Positions 54,730 to 63,920 of a DNA stretch of 64,000 bases are shown here, piece by piece. Origin of the DNA: PALSA-612 sp963765295. GTDB lineage: Bacteria; Actinomycetota; Thermoleophilia; Gaiellales; Gaiellaceae. The number at the start of each line of letters is the position of its first letter. Position 1 is the first letter of the stretch. The notes beneath the pieces are model-generated. The model was not told the origin of the DNA. It did no database searches and worked only from the letters and a program-made list of their open reading frames with translations. Made by a program: the position numbers and the translations under genes. The stretch lies in the NCBI GenBank assembly GCA_963765295.1, contig CAVXVO010000005.1:1443286-1507285 (forward strand), written 5' to 3'.

Positions 54730-55517
54730 AGGCCCGACAACCACGGTATCTCTGCAAGGGTCGTGGCGTTCTTCGCGATCAGAAAGACGGCGATCGCGAG
54801 TAGCAGCGATGCGAAGACTTGACGCAGGCGGGTGTCTGGTACGTGTCCGTGCAGGCGAGTGCCGACCAGGGCGCCGATGAGAGCGGCTGCTGTGAACGCC
54901 GCGGCGAGTCCGACGTTGATGCCGCCGCTGACGAGATGGGCTGCCAGTGCGGATGCGCTTGTCAGGGCGATCACGAGCAGTGACGTGCCGATCGCGAGGG
55001 TCATCGGAAGCCCGAGTGCTAGCGCAAGCGCTGGCACGATCACGAACCCGCCTCCGACCCCGAAGAACCCCGTGAGCAGCCCGGTCGCGGCGCCCGCGGC
55101 GGCGACGCGTGACCAATGTGGAGTCTGCGTATGTTTCTCCGCAGGCGATCCTCGGTCGGGTCGTCTGCGAAGCATTCCGTAGGCGGCTGCGACCAGGAGC
55201 ACCGCAAACGCGAGCAGGATCGTGTGCGAGCTGACGAGCCGGTTGAGCGCCGTTCCAGCCACGGACGTCGCAGCGCCCGCCGCGGCGAACGCGAGGCCGA
55301 CGCGCCAGCGCACCCGCCCTGCGCGCGCGGCAGCGAGCGCTCCGACAAGCGCGGTAACACCGACAATCAAAAGCGACTCGGTCGTCGCGCGCTTGACCGG
55401 CTCGCCGAGCACGTAGACAAGAATCGGGACGGCCAGAATCGAGCCGCCTCCGCCAACGAGGCCGAGCAGTACGCCGATTGCGAGCCCGAACGGCAACGCC
55501 AGCAGCGCGTCACTCAT
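54726..55517 (-). CDS. TauE/SafE-family sulfite/sulfonate exporter
   Basis: 263 aa with eight predicted helices in two repeats; each half has the glycine-rich family motif (GVLLGLVGGGGSILAVPIL and LTGFFGVGGGFVIVPALAL). Family members move sulfite, sulfoacetate or related anions. In this accessory region beside DUF302, glutaredoxin, ArsR and OsmC genes, export of reactive sulfur species is a reasonable inference. Upstream on the same strand lies DUF302, 124 bp away; the truncated ABC ATPase follows with an ATGA overlap. Confidence 0.9.
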   Translation of the reverse strand: MSDALLALPFGLAIGVLLGLVGGGGSILAVPILVYVLGEPVKRATTESLLIVGVTALVGALAAARAGRVRWRVGLAFAAAGAATSVAGTALNRLVSSHTILLAFAVLLVAAAYGMLRRRPDRGSPAEKHTQTPHWSRVAAAGAATGLLTGFFGVGGGFVIVPALALALGLPMTLAIGTSLLVIALTSASALAAHLVSGGINVGLAAAFTAAALIGALVGTRLHGHVPDTRLRQVFASLLLAIAVFLIAKNATTLAEIPWLSGL

Positions 55518-55641
55518 CCGTTTAGCCGGCGTCGCCGGGCGGTTCGAGCAAGAATCCGGTCTGCCGCCCCGCCGCCCTCACTCGTCACCGCCTCAGGCAG
55601 TTGCAGCGGAGGTCGGCGCGGAGCAGTTGGCGAACGAACAT

Positions 55642-56046
55642 CTACGCTGCGGCGCGCTCGACGACGACGGCGAGCCGCCGCCGCACCTCCGCGGCGATCG
55701 GAGCCAGCTCGTCCCTGCCGACGATCGAGAGCATTCGCTCGGCGTCGATCGCCGCCACGTGGGTCTCTCCGTCGCGCTCGTAGACGACAACGTTGCAGGG
55801 AAGCAGGACGCCGAGCTCGGGCTCGGCCTCGAGCGCACGATGAGCCAGCGGCGGATTGCAGGCACCCAGGATCAGGTAACGCTCGCTCTCGACCCCGAGC
55901 TTCTCGCGCAGCGTCGCCTGCACGTCGATCTCGCAGAGAACGCCGAAGCCCTCGGCCTTTAGCTCCTCCTTGACGCGTCCGACAGCGTCGTCGAAGGCGA
56001 GCGCGGTGGTCGCGCTCAGCGTGTAGCGGTTTCCAACGATGGGCAT
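55642..56046 (-). CDS. DUF302-domain protein
   Basis: 134 aa. Family features: LAFDDAVGRVKEELKAEGFGVLCEIDVQATLREKLG near the start (seen in two parts), YLILGACNPPLAHRALEAEP, and LLPCNVVVYERDGETHVAA. DUF302 binds no known ligand for certain but often co-occurs with thiol and metal resistance genes. Conserved Cys in GACNPP and LLPCNV. Starts 15 bp downstream of the glutaredoxin gene, so the ArsR-glutaredoxin-DUF302 run is likely one operon. Confidence 0.88.
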   Translation of the reverse strand: MPIVGNRYTLSATTALAFDDAVGRVKEELKAEGFGVLCEIDVQATLREKLGVESERYLILGACNPPLAHRALEAEPELGVLLPCNVVVYERDGETHVAAIDAERMLSIVGRDELAPIAAEVRRRLAVVVERAAA

Positions 56047-56061
56047 GCTGCCTCCAAGTCC

Positions 56062-56373
56062 TTACGTCGGGCTTTCGCCGCCTTCTCGCGTTGCGCGCTC
56101 GCCTCGGGCGGCTCTGCGAAGTGAGTCCAGGTAGTCGACGATCTCGGCCTCTCCGACCACGATCGTGCCGCCGGCGGCCAGGACTGGGATCGTCGTCGAG
56201 CCGGTCGCCTTTTCGAGTTCGCTCCGCTCTGAGGGATCGACCGGCACCTGGTGGAGGGCGACGTCTAGGCCAAGCTCGGTGAACCGCTGCCGGACTCTCC
56301 GCGAGGCCGGGCACCACTCGCTCTGCCACAGCTGGAGCAGCGGCTGCCTGATCCGCCGAGCAGCCACGTTCAC
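56062..56373 (-). CDS. Glutaredoxin-like thiol protein (CPAS motif)
   Basis: 103 aa. Thioredoxin fold with the active site QSEWCPASRRVRQRFTELG (single Cys, then Pro-Ala-Ser), and cis-Pro in STTIPVLAAGGTIVVGEAEI. This is the GST-N/glutaredoxin type. GTG start overlaps the ArsR stop (GTGA). With DUF302 it forms an ArsR-controlled module. Monothiol, so disulfide reduction would need an outside thiol. Confidence 0.85.
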   Translation of the reverse strand: MNVAARRIRQPLLQLWQSEWCPASRRVRQRFTELGLDVALHQVPVDPSERSELEKATGSTTIPVLAAGGTIVVGEAEIVDYLDSLRRAARGERATREGGESPT

Positions 56374-56713
56374 GTAAACGCCGCTCCCTCGAAAACCTCG
56401 CCAATTTCTGCGTACTGGCGCTCGAGGCTGCCGCAGACCTGTTCATACAGGTCAAAGACGCTTGCGTCCGTGATCCGGTAGTAAACGCACGTTCCCTCCT
56501 TACGCCGGCCAACGATGCCGGCGGTCGGAGGACGCCGAGGTGTTTAGAGACGTTCTGCTGGCTGGAAGTAGTTGCCCCAACGAGCTGGTCAACCGTCGCT
56601 TCGCCCTCGCGGAGGCGCTCGAGCAGACGGATCCGCGCTGGCTGGCCCGCGACGCGCAAACGGCGGGCGATCAATTCAACGACAACGTCGGGCAAGGGAC
56701 GGCTAAGAGGCAT
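56370..56713 (-). CDS. ArsR-family repressor (one frame break)
   Basis: 114 aa after adding one base near 56525. Winged helix: VAGQPARIRLLERLREGEAT, SSQQNVSKHLGVLR, then in the other frame GIVGRRKEGTCVYYRITDAS and VFDLYEQVCGSLERQ. Two Cys (GTCVYY and QVCGS) lie in positions that could sense thiols or metals. This is one of only two breaks in the window repaired by adding a base. A weak inverted repeat CCAC/GTGG lies upstream (56729-56745). Probably represses the glutaredoxin-DUF302 genes that follow. Confidence 0.82.
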
Positions 56714-56888
56714 ACACTGACCGTAACACCACTATTTGGTTGTGGAGTAGGTAGAAGGCCGCAAAGCAGGTGAGCCTGCTTCCCGATGGCGCTCGACGAG
56801 GGCGTAGCCGACCGTGGAGTCCGGTCAACTGTTCGGCCACGGATGCGCCAGGCGCCGGGGCGTCTTTCGGTTAGCCGGGCCTCGTGCA

Positions 56889-59262
56889 TCAGGAGTGTCC
56901 GAAGCGGACGTTGGGGAGGATGCGGTCGAGCCAGTGGGGTAGCGCCCAGGCGTAGTGGCCGAAGACGCGGAGCAGGGTTGGGATCAGGACGAGACGGACG
57001 AGCATGGCGTCGAGCAGGACGGCGATGCCGAGGATGACTCCCATCTCCTTCGGCGGTAGCGGGCCGGAGAGGGCGAAGGTGAAGAAGACGGCGACCATGA
57101 CGGCGGCGGCGGCGAAGATCACCCGGCCGGAGTGGGCGAGCCCGCCGATCATGGCCTCGCGCGGGTCGCCGGTGCGGTCGTAGTGCTCTTTCGCGGAGGA
57201 GAGCAGGAACACGGTGTAGTCCATCGAGATCGCGAAGATCATCGCGAAGAAGAAGACGGGGCCCCAGGCGTCGAGGAATCCCTGCGACTCGAAGCCGAGC
57301 AGGCCGGCGCCGTGGCCGTTCTGGAAGATCAGCCTGGCGATGCCGAAGGCGGCGCCGGTGGCGAGCAGGTTCGTCAGCACGCCGAGGGCGGCGATCAGCG
57401 GCGCCTGCAGTGCGACGAGCAGGAGCAGGAAGCCGAGGGCGAGCACGACCCCGATCACGAGTGGCGTCTTGGCGGCAAGCGCCTGCTCGAGGTCGTGGTT
57501 CTCCGCTGCGGCGCCCCCGACGAGCGCCTGGGCGGGCAGTTGCGAGCGGAGCCGGTCGATCGTGTATCCGACGGCCGTGCTGGACGGGTCGGCGTTGGGG
57601 ACGGCCTGGACGAGCGCGAGGCCGCTGCCCCCCGACCGGACCGGCGAGACGGAGGCGACGCCGGGATCGCGCCGGACGACTCTTACTACCGCCGCGGCGT
57701 TCGCCTGTGGGGTGACGATCTGGAGGGCTCCGGGGGCGCCGACGCCGAACGCCTGCTGTACCTGCGTGTAGCCGACCCGGGAGGAGTCGTTCGTGGGGAC
57801 GACCTTGATCGAGGGCATGCCGGTCTTCAGCCCGAGCACGGGTAGGGCGAGCAGGACGAGCACGATCGCGGCGGCCGGGCCGAACACGAAGGGGTGGCGC
57901 CAGAGCAGCGCGCCCCAGCGAGCGAAGCGGGCTGATCGGTGCTCACCGGAGTGAACCCAGCGCAGCGACAGCGAGTCGACCTTCGGTCCGAGCTTGGCGA
58001 GCACCACGGGGAGCAGCGTCAGCGTGGCCAGGAGCACGAAGATGACGCTGATCATGATCCCGAGCGCCATCGAACGGAACGCCGGGCTGGGCACGAGCAT
58101 CACAGCGGAGAGCGAGATCAGGACCGTGACGCCCGAGAACAGGACGGCCTTGCCGGCCGTGTCCATCGTCACGGCGACTGCGTCACGCGCGGCGAGGCCG
58201 GAGCCGAAGAAGGCGCCGCGGAAGCGGTGGACGATGAAGAGCGCGTAGTCGATGCCGAGCGCGAGCGCGAACATGAGCGCGAAGTTCATCGCCCAGATCG
58301 AGATCTCGAAGCCGTTCGTCAGCAGCGCCAGCAGGCCGGCTGAGGCGACCAGGCCGAGAATCGTGAGCATCAGTGGCAACCCGGCGGCGACGAGCGAGCC
58401 GAAGGCCAGCACGAGGATGATCATCGTCACCGGCCAGGAGAACAGTTCCGATTTCATCATCGCCGTGCGGTTGGCGGTGTTGAAGTCACTCCACATCCCC
58501 GAGGCGCCGGTCAGGGACACGGTGGTGCCGCCTGCGCCGAGCGCGCGCAGCTTGCCCTTGAGCGAGTCGGCGGCTGCGACCATCGCGGTCGGATCGCCGC
58601 CTGCGCCGGCTGTGACGATCGCCGTGTGGCGATCAGCCGAGATCGTCGAGCCCGCCCGCGGTGGAGACACGGAGGCGACGTGTCCGTTCGCTCCGGAGCG
58701 TCCGCTCGACGGCGGCGACCGTCGAGCGGAAGCCTGCGTCGCCGACCGTCTGCGTCGGCGAGTGCACGACGACCATCAGCGCCGAACTGGACAGACCGGC
58801 GAAGTTCTTCTGGATCAGGGTTCGCGCCTGCACCGATTGGGAGCCGTTTGCCTGCCAGCCGGCGCCCGACAGGGCCGACTCGACCCTGGGTGCGAAGAAT
58901 CCGAACCCGATCGCGATCACGATCCACGCGATCGCGACAGCACGTCCGTGGTCGACCGTCCAGCGACCCAGCCGGCCGACCGGTCCGACCGCCTCCGGAT
59001 GCTCGCGAACGGGCGCGGCAGCGAGACGTGCGGTTGCGACGGCGCTCACGAGTGGCACCGCCGATCGATCCCGAAGAAGCGCTCGAGCACAAGCGAAGCC
59101 GGGCAGGCGCCCGACCACGACGTACAGCCACTGGCTGACGCCAACGAAGGTAGTCAGGAGCAGGAACCAGGGTGTGACGATCGCAGCCAGCAGAATGCTG
59201 ACGAGCGTGATCGAGCCGGCGAGCGCGAACAGCACCCGCTCGAGCGGCCAGCGCCGAGACAT
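56889..59262 (-). CDS. MMPL/RND-family membrane transporter (one frame break)
   Basis: About 790 aa after removing one base near 58685. Two sets of helices with a periplasmic loop each. Motifs: FALALGIDYALFIVHRFRGA and MIFAISMDYTVFLLSSAKEH (the GxxxDY/xMDY proton-relay segments). N-terminal part MSRRWPLERVLFALAGSITL and TVDHGRAVAIAWIVIA lie in the first frame. ATG overlaps the upstream ArsR stop (ATGA). Actinobacterial MMPLs export lipids or small hydrophobic compounds; control by ArsR suggests a stress-induced exporter. Confidence 0.88.
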
Positions 59263-59600
59263 CAGCGCACCTCCCCGACCAGCTCGCTCAGGGACGCGAG
59301 TTGCTCCTGGATCGAGCCGCACACGTCTTCGCAGAGCTTGAACACGCCTTCGTCGGCGATCCGGTAGTAGACGCGGGTTCCGTCCTTGCGCCGCGCAACG
59401 ATGCCAGCCTCGGCCAGCAGCGCCAGGTGCTTCGAGACGTTCTGCTGCGAAGCGCCGATCGCCTCGCTCAGCTCGTTGACGGTTGCCTCGCCGTCGCGAA
59501 GGCGGTCGAGCAGCTTGATCCGCATCGGCTCGCCGATCGCCCGGAAACGGCGGGCGATCAACTCCACGAGCTCATCCGGAACAGGGTGGGGAAGCGACAT
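59262..59600 (-). CDS. ArsR-family repressor (second copy)
   Basis: 112 aa starting MSLPHPVPDELVELIARRF. Helices IGEPMRIKLLDRLRDGEAT and ASQQNVSKHLALLAEAGIV; wing VARRKDGTRVYYRIA. Two Cys in FKLCEDVCGSIQ near the C-terminus may sense persulfide or metal. Similar throughout to the ArsR at 56370-56713. ATG 59600 is chosen over 59609 because GAGGAG lies 9 bases upstream of it. Divergent from thioredoxin across an AT-rich region with tandem repeats, and overlaps MMPL by ATGA. Confidence 0.92.
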   Translation of the reverse strand: MSLPHPVPDELVELIARRFRAIGEPMRIKLLDRLRDGEATVNELSEAIGASQQNVSKHLALLAEAGIVARRKDGTRVYYRIADEGVFKLCEDVCGSIQEQLASLSELVGEVR

Positions 59601-59620
59601 CGAGAGCATCTCCTCACGGA

Positions 59621-59649
59621 ATAAGTTGAATAGTTGTATAGTTGTATAG
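59621..59649. promoter_or_regulatory. AT-rich divergent promoter with tandem repeats (candidate ArsR operator)
   Basis: ATAGTTGT occurs twice in tandem followed by ATAG (59630-59649), preceded by ATAAGTTGA. Placed between the ArsR gene and thioredoxin, so a repressor here could control both directions. Its low GC stands out sharply. Confidence 0.55.
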
Positions 59650-59683
59650 CACGGATAGTCACACGACCGCAAGGAGATCTGAG

Positions 59684-60044
59684 ATGGATGTGACGACAAC
59701 CACCTTTGAGCGCGATGTGATCGAGCGCTCGCACGAGCTGCCGGTACGTAGTCGACTTCTGGGCCGGTTGGTGCGGCCCCTGCCGGATGCTCGGCCCCGT
59801 GCTCGAGCGCGAAGCAGAATCCCGCGAGGGCAGGTTCGCCCTCGCCAAAGTCGACGTGGAAGCAAACCTGGAGCTCGCGCTCCGCTACGAGATCCAGAGC
59901 ATCCCGGCCGTGAAAGCATTCCGCGACGGCGAGGTCGTGGCCGAGTTCGTCGGCGCCCTGCCGCCGGCCGCGGTCTCGCAGTTCCTGGACGAGCTGACCG
60001 GCCCTGCCGCCGAGCTCGACCGACAACCGGCCGCGAGCCTCTAA
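59684..60044 (+). CDS. Thioredoxin (one frame break)
   Basis: About 119 aa after removing one base near 59745. The beginning MDVTTTTFERDVIERSHELP is in one frame; the other gives VDFWAGWCGPCRMLGPVLE with the WCGPC active site, then ALAKVDVEANLELALRYEIQ, SIPAVKAFRDGEVVAEFVG. Deleting A in CCGGTACGTAGTC restores PVVVDFWAGWCGPC. It lies downstream of the ArsR-type operator; the next gene (OsmC) starts inside its stop (TAATG). Confidence 0.88.
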
Positions 60045-60502
60045 TGGCTACCGCAACAGCAACCCCAAACGTGCGGCCGAAGGAGTTCCACTTCCCCGTC
60101 TCGGTCGAGTGGATCGGCGAGCGCCGCGTCACCGCCACCGTCGAAGGCAAGCAACCGATCGAGATCACCCCGCCACCCGTCTTCCGCGGCACCGACCCCT
60201 CAACCTGGAGCCCCGAAGACTTCTTCGTCGCCGCAGCAGCATCCTGCCTCGCCGTCACCTTCACCGGCCTCGCCGCACGAGCCGGGCTCAACTACGCGTC
60301 GCTCTCCGTGAACGGCGACGGAGTCGCGGGCATGCGCGAGGACGGCCGCTTCGGCTTCACCCGACTCCTCCTCCGAATCGCGGTCGAGACCGACCCGGCC
60401 GACGAGCAACTGGCGCGAGAGCTCGCCCAGACAGCAGAAAACACCTGCCTCGTCTCCGCGTCGCTCGACCTCCCCGTCGAGACCGTGATCGAGGTGAGGT
60501 GA
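60044..60502 (+). CDS. OsmC/Ohr-family peroxiredoxin-like protein
   Basis: 152 aa. The two redox Cys are in AAAASCLAVTFTGLA and ENTCLVSASLDLP. These enzymes reduce organic hydroperoxides or fatty acid peroxides and, in some cases, handle sulfane sulfur. Here a thioredoxin overlaps it by one base, a plausible reductant. ATG at 60044. Probably repressed by the divergent ArsR. Confidence 0.93.
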   Translation: MATATATPNVRPKEFHFPVSVEWIGERRVTATVEGKQPIEITPPPVFRGTDPSTWSPEDFFVAAAASCLAVTFTGLAARAGLNYASLSVNGDGVAGMREDGRFGFTRLLLRIAVETDPADEQLARELAQTAENTCLVSASLDLPVETVIEVR

Positions 60503-60568
60503 GAGTCGTCACACCCTCGATTCAAACGTATCCCGATGTCGATCGGAGTGGGGGCTAGGATCGCTTAG

Positions 60569-60808
60569 GTGTCGTCTGCGGCCGCCCCATCTGATCGCCT
60601 CGAGCCGTTGTCGGATCCCGAACTCGAGGCGCTGATCAGCGCCGCCACCTGGTACGCCAAGTACCACGAGCGGATGATCTCTGATCTCGCGGACGATACG
60701 AGCGCGCTCGCCGTAGCGCGTCGTACGCGCCATCAAGAGCTTTACGACGCACTCGCGAAACTGGGAGTTCGGTTGCGGCGGCCGGACGGCATCGCTGCGG
60801 TCCGGTAG
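60569..60808 (+). CDS. Small hypothetical protein, 79 aa
   Basis: Starts at GTG 60569 (SSAAAPSDRLEPLSDPELE). Helical, with ALISAATWYAKYHERMISDL and RHQELYDALAKLGVRLRRP. The phrase RLEPLSDPELE resembles RLETMSDDELE in the 72-aa protein at 7110. No family recognised. The ATG/TGA-poor region after it contains no gene. Confidence 0.5.
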   Translation: MSSAAAPSDRLEPLSDPELEALISAATWYAKYHERMISDLADDTSALAVARRTRHQELYDALAKLGVRLRRPDGIAAVR

Positions 60809-61287
60809 AGCCGCAGCGTCTTCCTTCGCCTGTACTCACCATTTCACTCACCATTCGGCCTCCACGATGAGGGCCGCTAGCCGAGAAATGGCTCTGTTGA
60901 GCGATGAGCGCGGCTGGGATCGAACCGACCCCCCCCACCCCCGTCAACCGGTTCCATCGCGTCCCGTCAGGGATCCGAGTTCGACGCGGTCGAAAGCTCG
61001 GCAGCGGTTCAGGCTTCATGCGGGCTGGCGGCCGGAGGGGTGGCACCCCGCCGATCTGCGGTTCGCGCGAGGGACTCCAACCGGCCTGACCTGGGCGAGC
61101 CAGCTCGGCTTGACCAGGCGGGCCATCGGCGCCGTGGAGCCCTGATGGCGCCCCACCCGCGCTCGATCCGGCATGAACACAGGCCTCGCGGCGGCAGGGG
61201 CACCTCGTGGCACCATGGCGCCTTTCTCATCGGCCGCGAATTTGCACGGCGCTCGAAGAGGCGTCGTAGAGTCTCGGTCTCCACCGG
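60809..61287. other. Gene-poor 480-bp interval with recombination-scar features
   Basis: No supported gene. It contains a tandem ACTCACCATT motif near 60837-60856 (on the minus strand ATGGTGAGT twice), a homopolymer of C near 60930, a tRNA-like GGGATCGAACC at 60916-60926 that does not fold into a full tRNA, and a GGCACC-n5-GGCACC-AT motif at 61199. Open frames here are short and GC-driven. Confidence 0.5.
61199..61222 (+). repeat. GGCACC tandem motif, copy A
   Basis: GGCACC-TCGTG-GCACC-ATGGCGC. A similar motif is found at 63897-63920 and, less closely, at 54248-54266. It may be a tail of a recombinase gene or an att flank. Confidence 0.35.
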
Positions 61288-62199
61288 ATGAGGGTGCCAA
61301 AGGTGCAGCGCAGGATTCTGCTGGGGGCAGTGGTCGCGGCTCTGGCCGGTTGGGTTGCGTCGACGGCGGTGGCCCGCGCGCTTCACTTCGAGGTCACTGT
61401 TTCTGTGACGGGGCCGGGGCATGTGACGGGTAGCGGCGACGGGGGCTCGATCGACTGCCCGGGCAACTGCTCGGCGCTGATCAGGCAGGAGACGTTGATC
61501 ACGCTGACGGCAACGCCGGATTCCGGTGCCGAGCTCACGAGTTGGGGTGGTTCCTGCAGCGACTCCGGAAGCGGCGACACATGCACGCTCGTGATCACGG
61601 GGCCGAAGTCGGTGACCGCTGGGTTCGGCACGGCTGCGCCGCCTCCAGCGATGTACACACTGAGCGTCGCGAAGACGGGGACAGGCACGGGCTACGTGGG
61701 CGGTGCCGGCGGGATCGACTGCGGGCCGACGTGCTCGGTCACGCTGCAGCAGGGCTCATCGGTCCCGTTGCTCGCAGTCGCTGACGACGGGTCGCGGTTC
61801 GCCGGCTGGAGCGGCGGCGGCTGCTCGGGCGCCGACAAGTGCACGGTCACATTCACCCAGGACATGAAGGTCACCGCCAAGTTCGACCACGTCGACCGCG
61901 AGCCACCGAGGATCCGTACGTTGCCCGGCGCTGCTCCCGCCGGTAAGACTGTGTTGCTCCGCTTCCGTGTCTTCGATGACAGCGGCAAGAGCCGTGAGTT
62001 GCTGACGATCATGCAGGGTCGGGTGACGATAGGCCGCGTGGCGGTGCCACTCGCCGAGGCGCACTACCGCCGTCTCTACGCAGCGCCGTGGCGTGTACCG
62101 CGCAGCCTGAAGCGCGGGCCACGGCTCTACTGCGCAGTGGCGATCGACCAGGCCGGAAATCGCAGCACGCGGTCCTGCTCGGCGTTGAGGATCACATGA
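61288..62199 (+). CDS. Secreted protein with two bacterial-repeat (InlB B-like) domains
   Basis: 303 aa. Signal or anchor segment (residues about 10-30). Two copies of the repeat domain: VSVTGPGHVTGSGDGGSIDC and AKTGTGTGYVGGAGGIDC, each with IDCPGNC/IDCGPTC, then GSCSDSGSGDTCTL / GGGCSGADKCTVTF and ending VTAGFG / VTAKFD. Cys pairs are regular, suggesting disulfides. A C-terminal domain (GKTVLLRFRVFDDSGKSREL) follows. Surface-exposed; ligand unknown. Confidence 0.82.
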   Translation: MRVPKVQRRILLGAVVAALAGWVASTAVARALHFEVTVSVTGPGHVTGSGDGGSIDCPGNCSALIRQETLITLTATPDSGAELTSWGGSCSDSGSGDTCTLVITGPKSVTAGFGTAAPPPAMYTLSVAKTGTGTGYVGGAGGIDCGPTCSVTLQQGSSVPLLAVADDGSRFAGWSGGGCSGADKCTVTFTQDMKVTAKFDHVDREPPRIRTLPGAAPAGKTVLLRFRVFDDSGKSRELLTIMQGRVTIGRVAVPLAEAHYRRLYAAPWRVPRSLKRGPRLYCAVAIDQAGNRSTRSCSALRIT

Positions 62200-62364
62200 T
62201 GCGGAGACTCCCGCATGTCGTCCTCGCCGTGCGACCGCTCTCGCCCCCTCGCCGGAGACACAGCGCGGCCGATAGCGACCCGGCGAGCGACGTCAGTGGT
62301 TTCCCGCAGGTAGACGCGAGAAACAGCTGATGGCTTGGTGTGTCTCGTGCCCCATCCTGGCCGG

Positions 62365-62919
62365 ATGCAGCTTCGAGCGCCCGCCAACCGCACATATCCG
62401 GTGATCGCGTGTCGAGTGCCTGCTTCGCTGGGGTCCCGGGGCAGCCGCTGGGCGTTCGTCTACGTGGCCATGGTCGCCAGTCTTGTCTTCGCCAGCGTTG
62501 GAGTCTTCGCGACCTGGAGTAATGCCTCGCATCCCGCGAACGCAGCCTCGCGGGCGACGAGCTCGTTCGTCCCAGCCAGCAACGTCTCTAGGCTGAACTC
62601 GATCCGAGTCCTTCGCGCTGGTGGCTACGAGTTACAGATCCAGTCCGTTCCCAGGCACATGGGGCAGTCGGCGATCGCGTCGCTGAGGCTGCTCCGGGGC
62701 GTTCACGCCGTGGTTGGCGCCCGAGTTCGGCTCACCCTCTCGATGCCTGACATGCCGGAAATGCACGCGCTCTCAACTCTCCTCCGGCAGACCGCAGCCG
62801 GCGTCTACGCTCACGCCTCGCCGATCCTGACAGTCGGTCGCTGGCTGGCCACAGTCCAGGTCGCACCGCCACACTCAGCTAGCTTCAACGCCAGCTTCAC
62901 GTACCGCATCAACACCTGA
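62365..62919 (+). CDS. Membrane-anchored YtkA/FixH-like protein
   Basis: 184 aa. One N-terminal transmembrane helix (WAFVYVAMVASLVFASVGVF, about residues 30-50). The C-terminal part reads VRLTLSMPDMPEMHALSTLL and GVYAHASPILTVGRWLATV, the YtkA-like pattern (short Met/Pro-rich phrase, then a Y..G.W strand pair). Such domains are seen with copper and oxidase assembly factors. ATG at 62365; an upstream TTG is an alternative. Next to a lipoprotein with related features. Confidence 0.7.
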   Translation: MQLRAPANRTYPVIACRVPASLGSRGSRWAFVYVAMVASLVFASVGVFATWSNASHPANAASRATSSFVPASNVSRLNSIRVLRAGGYELQIQSVPRHMGQSAIASLRLLRGVHAVVGARVRLTLSMPDMPEMHALSTLLRQTAAGVYAHASPILTVGRWLATVQVAPPHSASFNASFTYRINT

Positions 62920-62975
62920 CCTGGCGCTTTCTTGATCGAAGGCAAATTACGCGCACGCATCACCCCGGAAATCGC

Positions 62976-63849
62976 GTGAAAGGGACAACACGGCCTAAGG
63001 GCTCCACGCTGGCGTTCGTCGCGATCTCACTCAGCACGGTCGCCTTGCTTGCTGCCTGCGGCGGTGGCGGAGGCGGCAACGCCGCACCGACGATCCAGCC
63101 GGCCAAGCAATACCAGCTGGTCGGCTTCCAACCCGCCAAGCCCGTCCCAGCTGGGAAACCAGCGCAGATCAGCTTCAAGATCACGATCCCGTCCGGGGCC
63201 ACGCTCACGCACTACCGCACCGGCGCCGGCCCACACACCGGCGTCGACCTCGTGATCGTCCGCCAGGGAGCCGACGCGATCATCTACACCGACACCACCC
63301 TCGCCAAGAACGGTTTCGCGCGCGAGGACGTGACCCTGCCCGCGCCCGGGCGCTACCGCGTCATCGTCGACGCCTACCCAAACCAAGCGAACGTTCCCCG
63401 CAACTTCCAACTCTTCACACACATCACCGCGACCGGCAACACCGCCGCGCCGAAGCTGCCGACAGCCACGAACTCGGTCACCGTCGACGGCTACCACTTC
63501 ACCATCCACGGCGCCCAGAACCTGAAATCGATCCAACCCACGCTGCTGACCGTCACCGTCACCGACCCGAACGGACACCCGGCGCAGATGAAGCCCTACC
63601 GGGAAGCGCTCGCGCACGCGATCTTCATCCGCGTCCCAACACTCGACTACTTCCACACCCACGTCTGCGCACCGAACATCCCCGGCTGTACCACACTCGC
63701 CGGTGCACCACCCGTCGGCAAGACCGTCGGCGCCGGGCGGCTCCAGCTCGACGCCCTCCTACCGCTTGCCCGGCACCTGGCGACTCTTCCTGCTCACAGC
63801 CCCAAACGGCCACGTCGTCACCGTGCCCTTCACCCTGCACGCGAGCTAG
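62976..63849 (+). CDS. Lipoprotein with FixH/YtkA-type domains (one frame break)
   Basis: About 290 aa after removing one base near 63755. Lipobox VALLAACGGGGG (lipidated Cys about residue 29). A first beta-rich domain reads PVPAGKPAQISFKITIP and HTGVDLVIVRQGADAIIYTD; a second contains FTIHGAQNLKSIQPTLLTVT and DYFHTHVCAPNIPGC. The other frame continues PGTWRLFLLTAPNGHVVTVP. His-rich HTHVC may bind copper. Related in architecture to the neighbouring YtkA-like protein. End of the accessory secreted cluster. Confidence 0.72.
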
Positions 63850-63896
63850 CACACCACCGTCGGGTGTGTCACAACCGCACGGAACCCTCTTGGCGG

Positions 63897-63920
63897 CACC
63901 ACGTGGCGCCCCATGGCGCG
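63897..63920 (+). repeat. GGCACC tandem motif, copy B
   Basis: GGCACC-ACGTG-GCGCC-CCATGGCGC, similar to the motif at 61199. Between the two copies lie the three secreted-protein genes, so they may be flanks of a mobilised block. Confidence 0.3.

Noticed and set aside
60866..61145. Possible tRNA or gene in the 60.8-61.3 kb interval
   Set aside because: GGGATCGAACC looks like a T-arm, but no acceptor or anticodon arm can be paired, and the open frames have no coding character.
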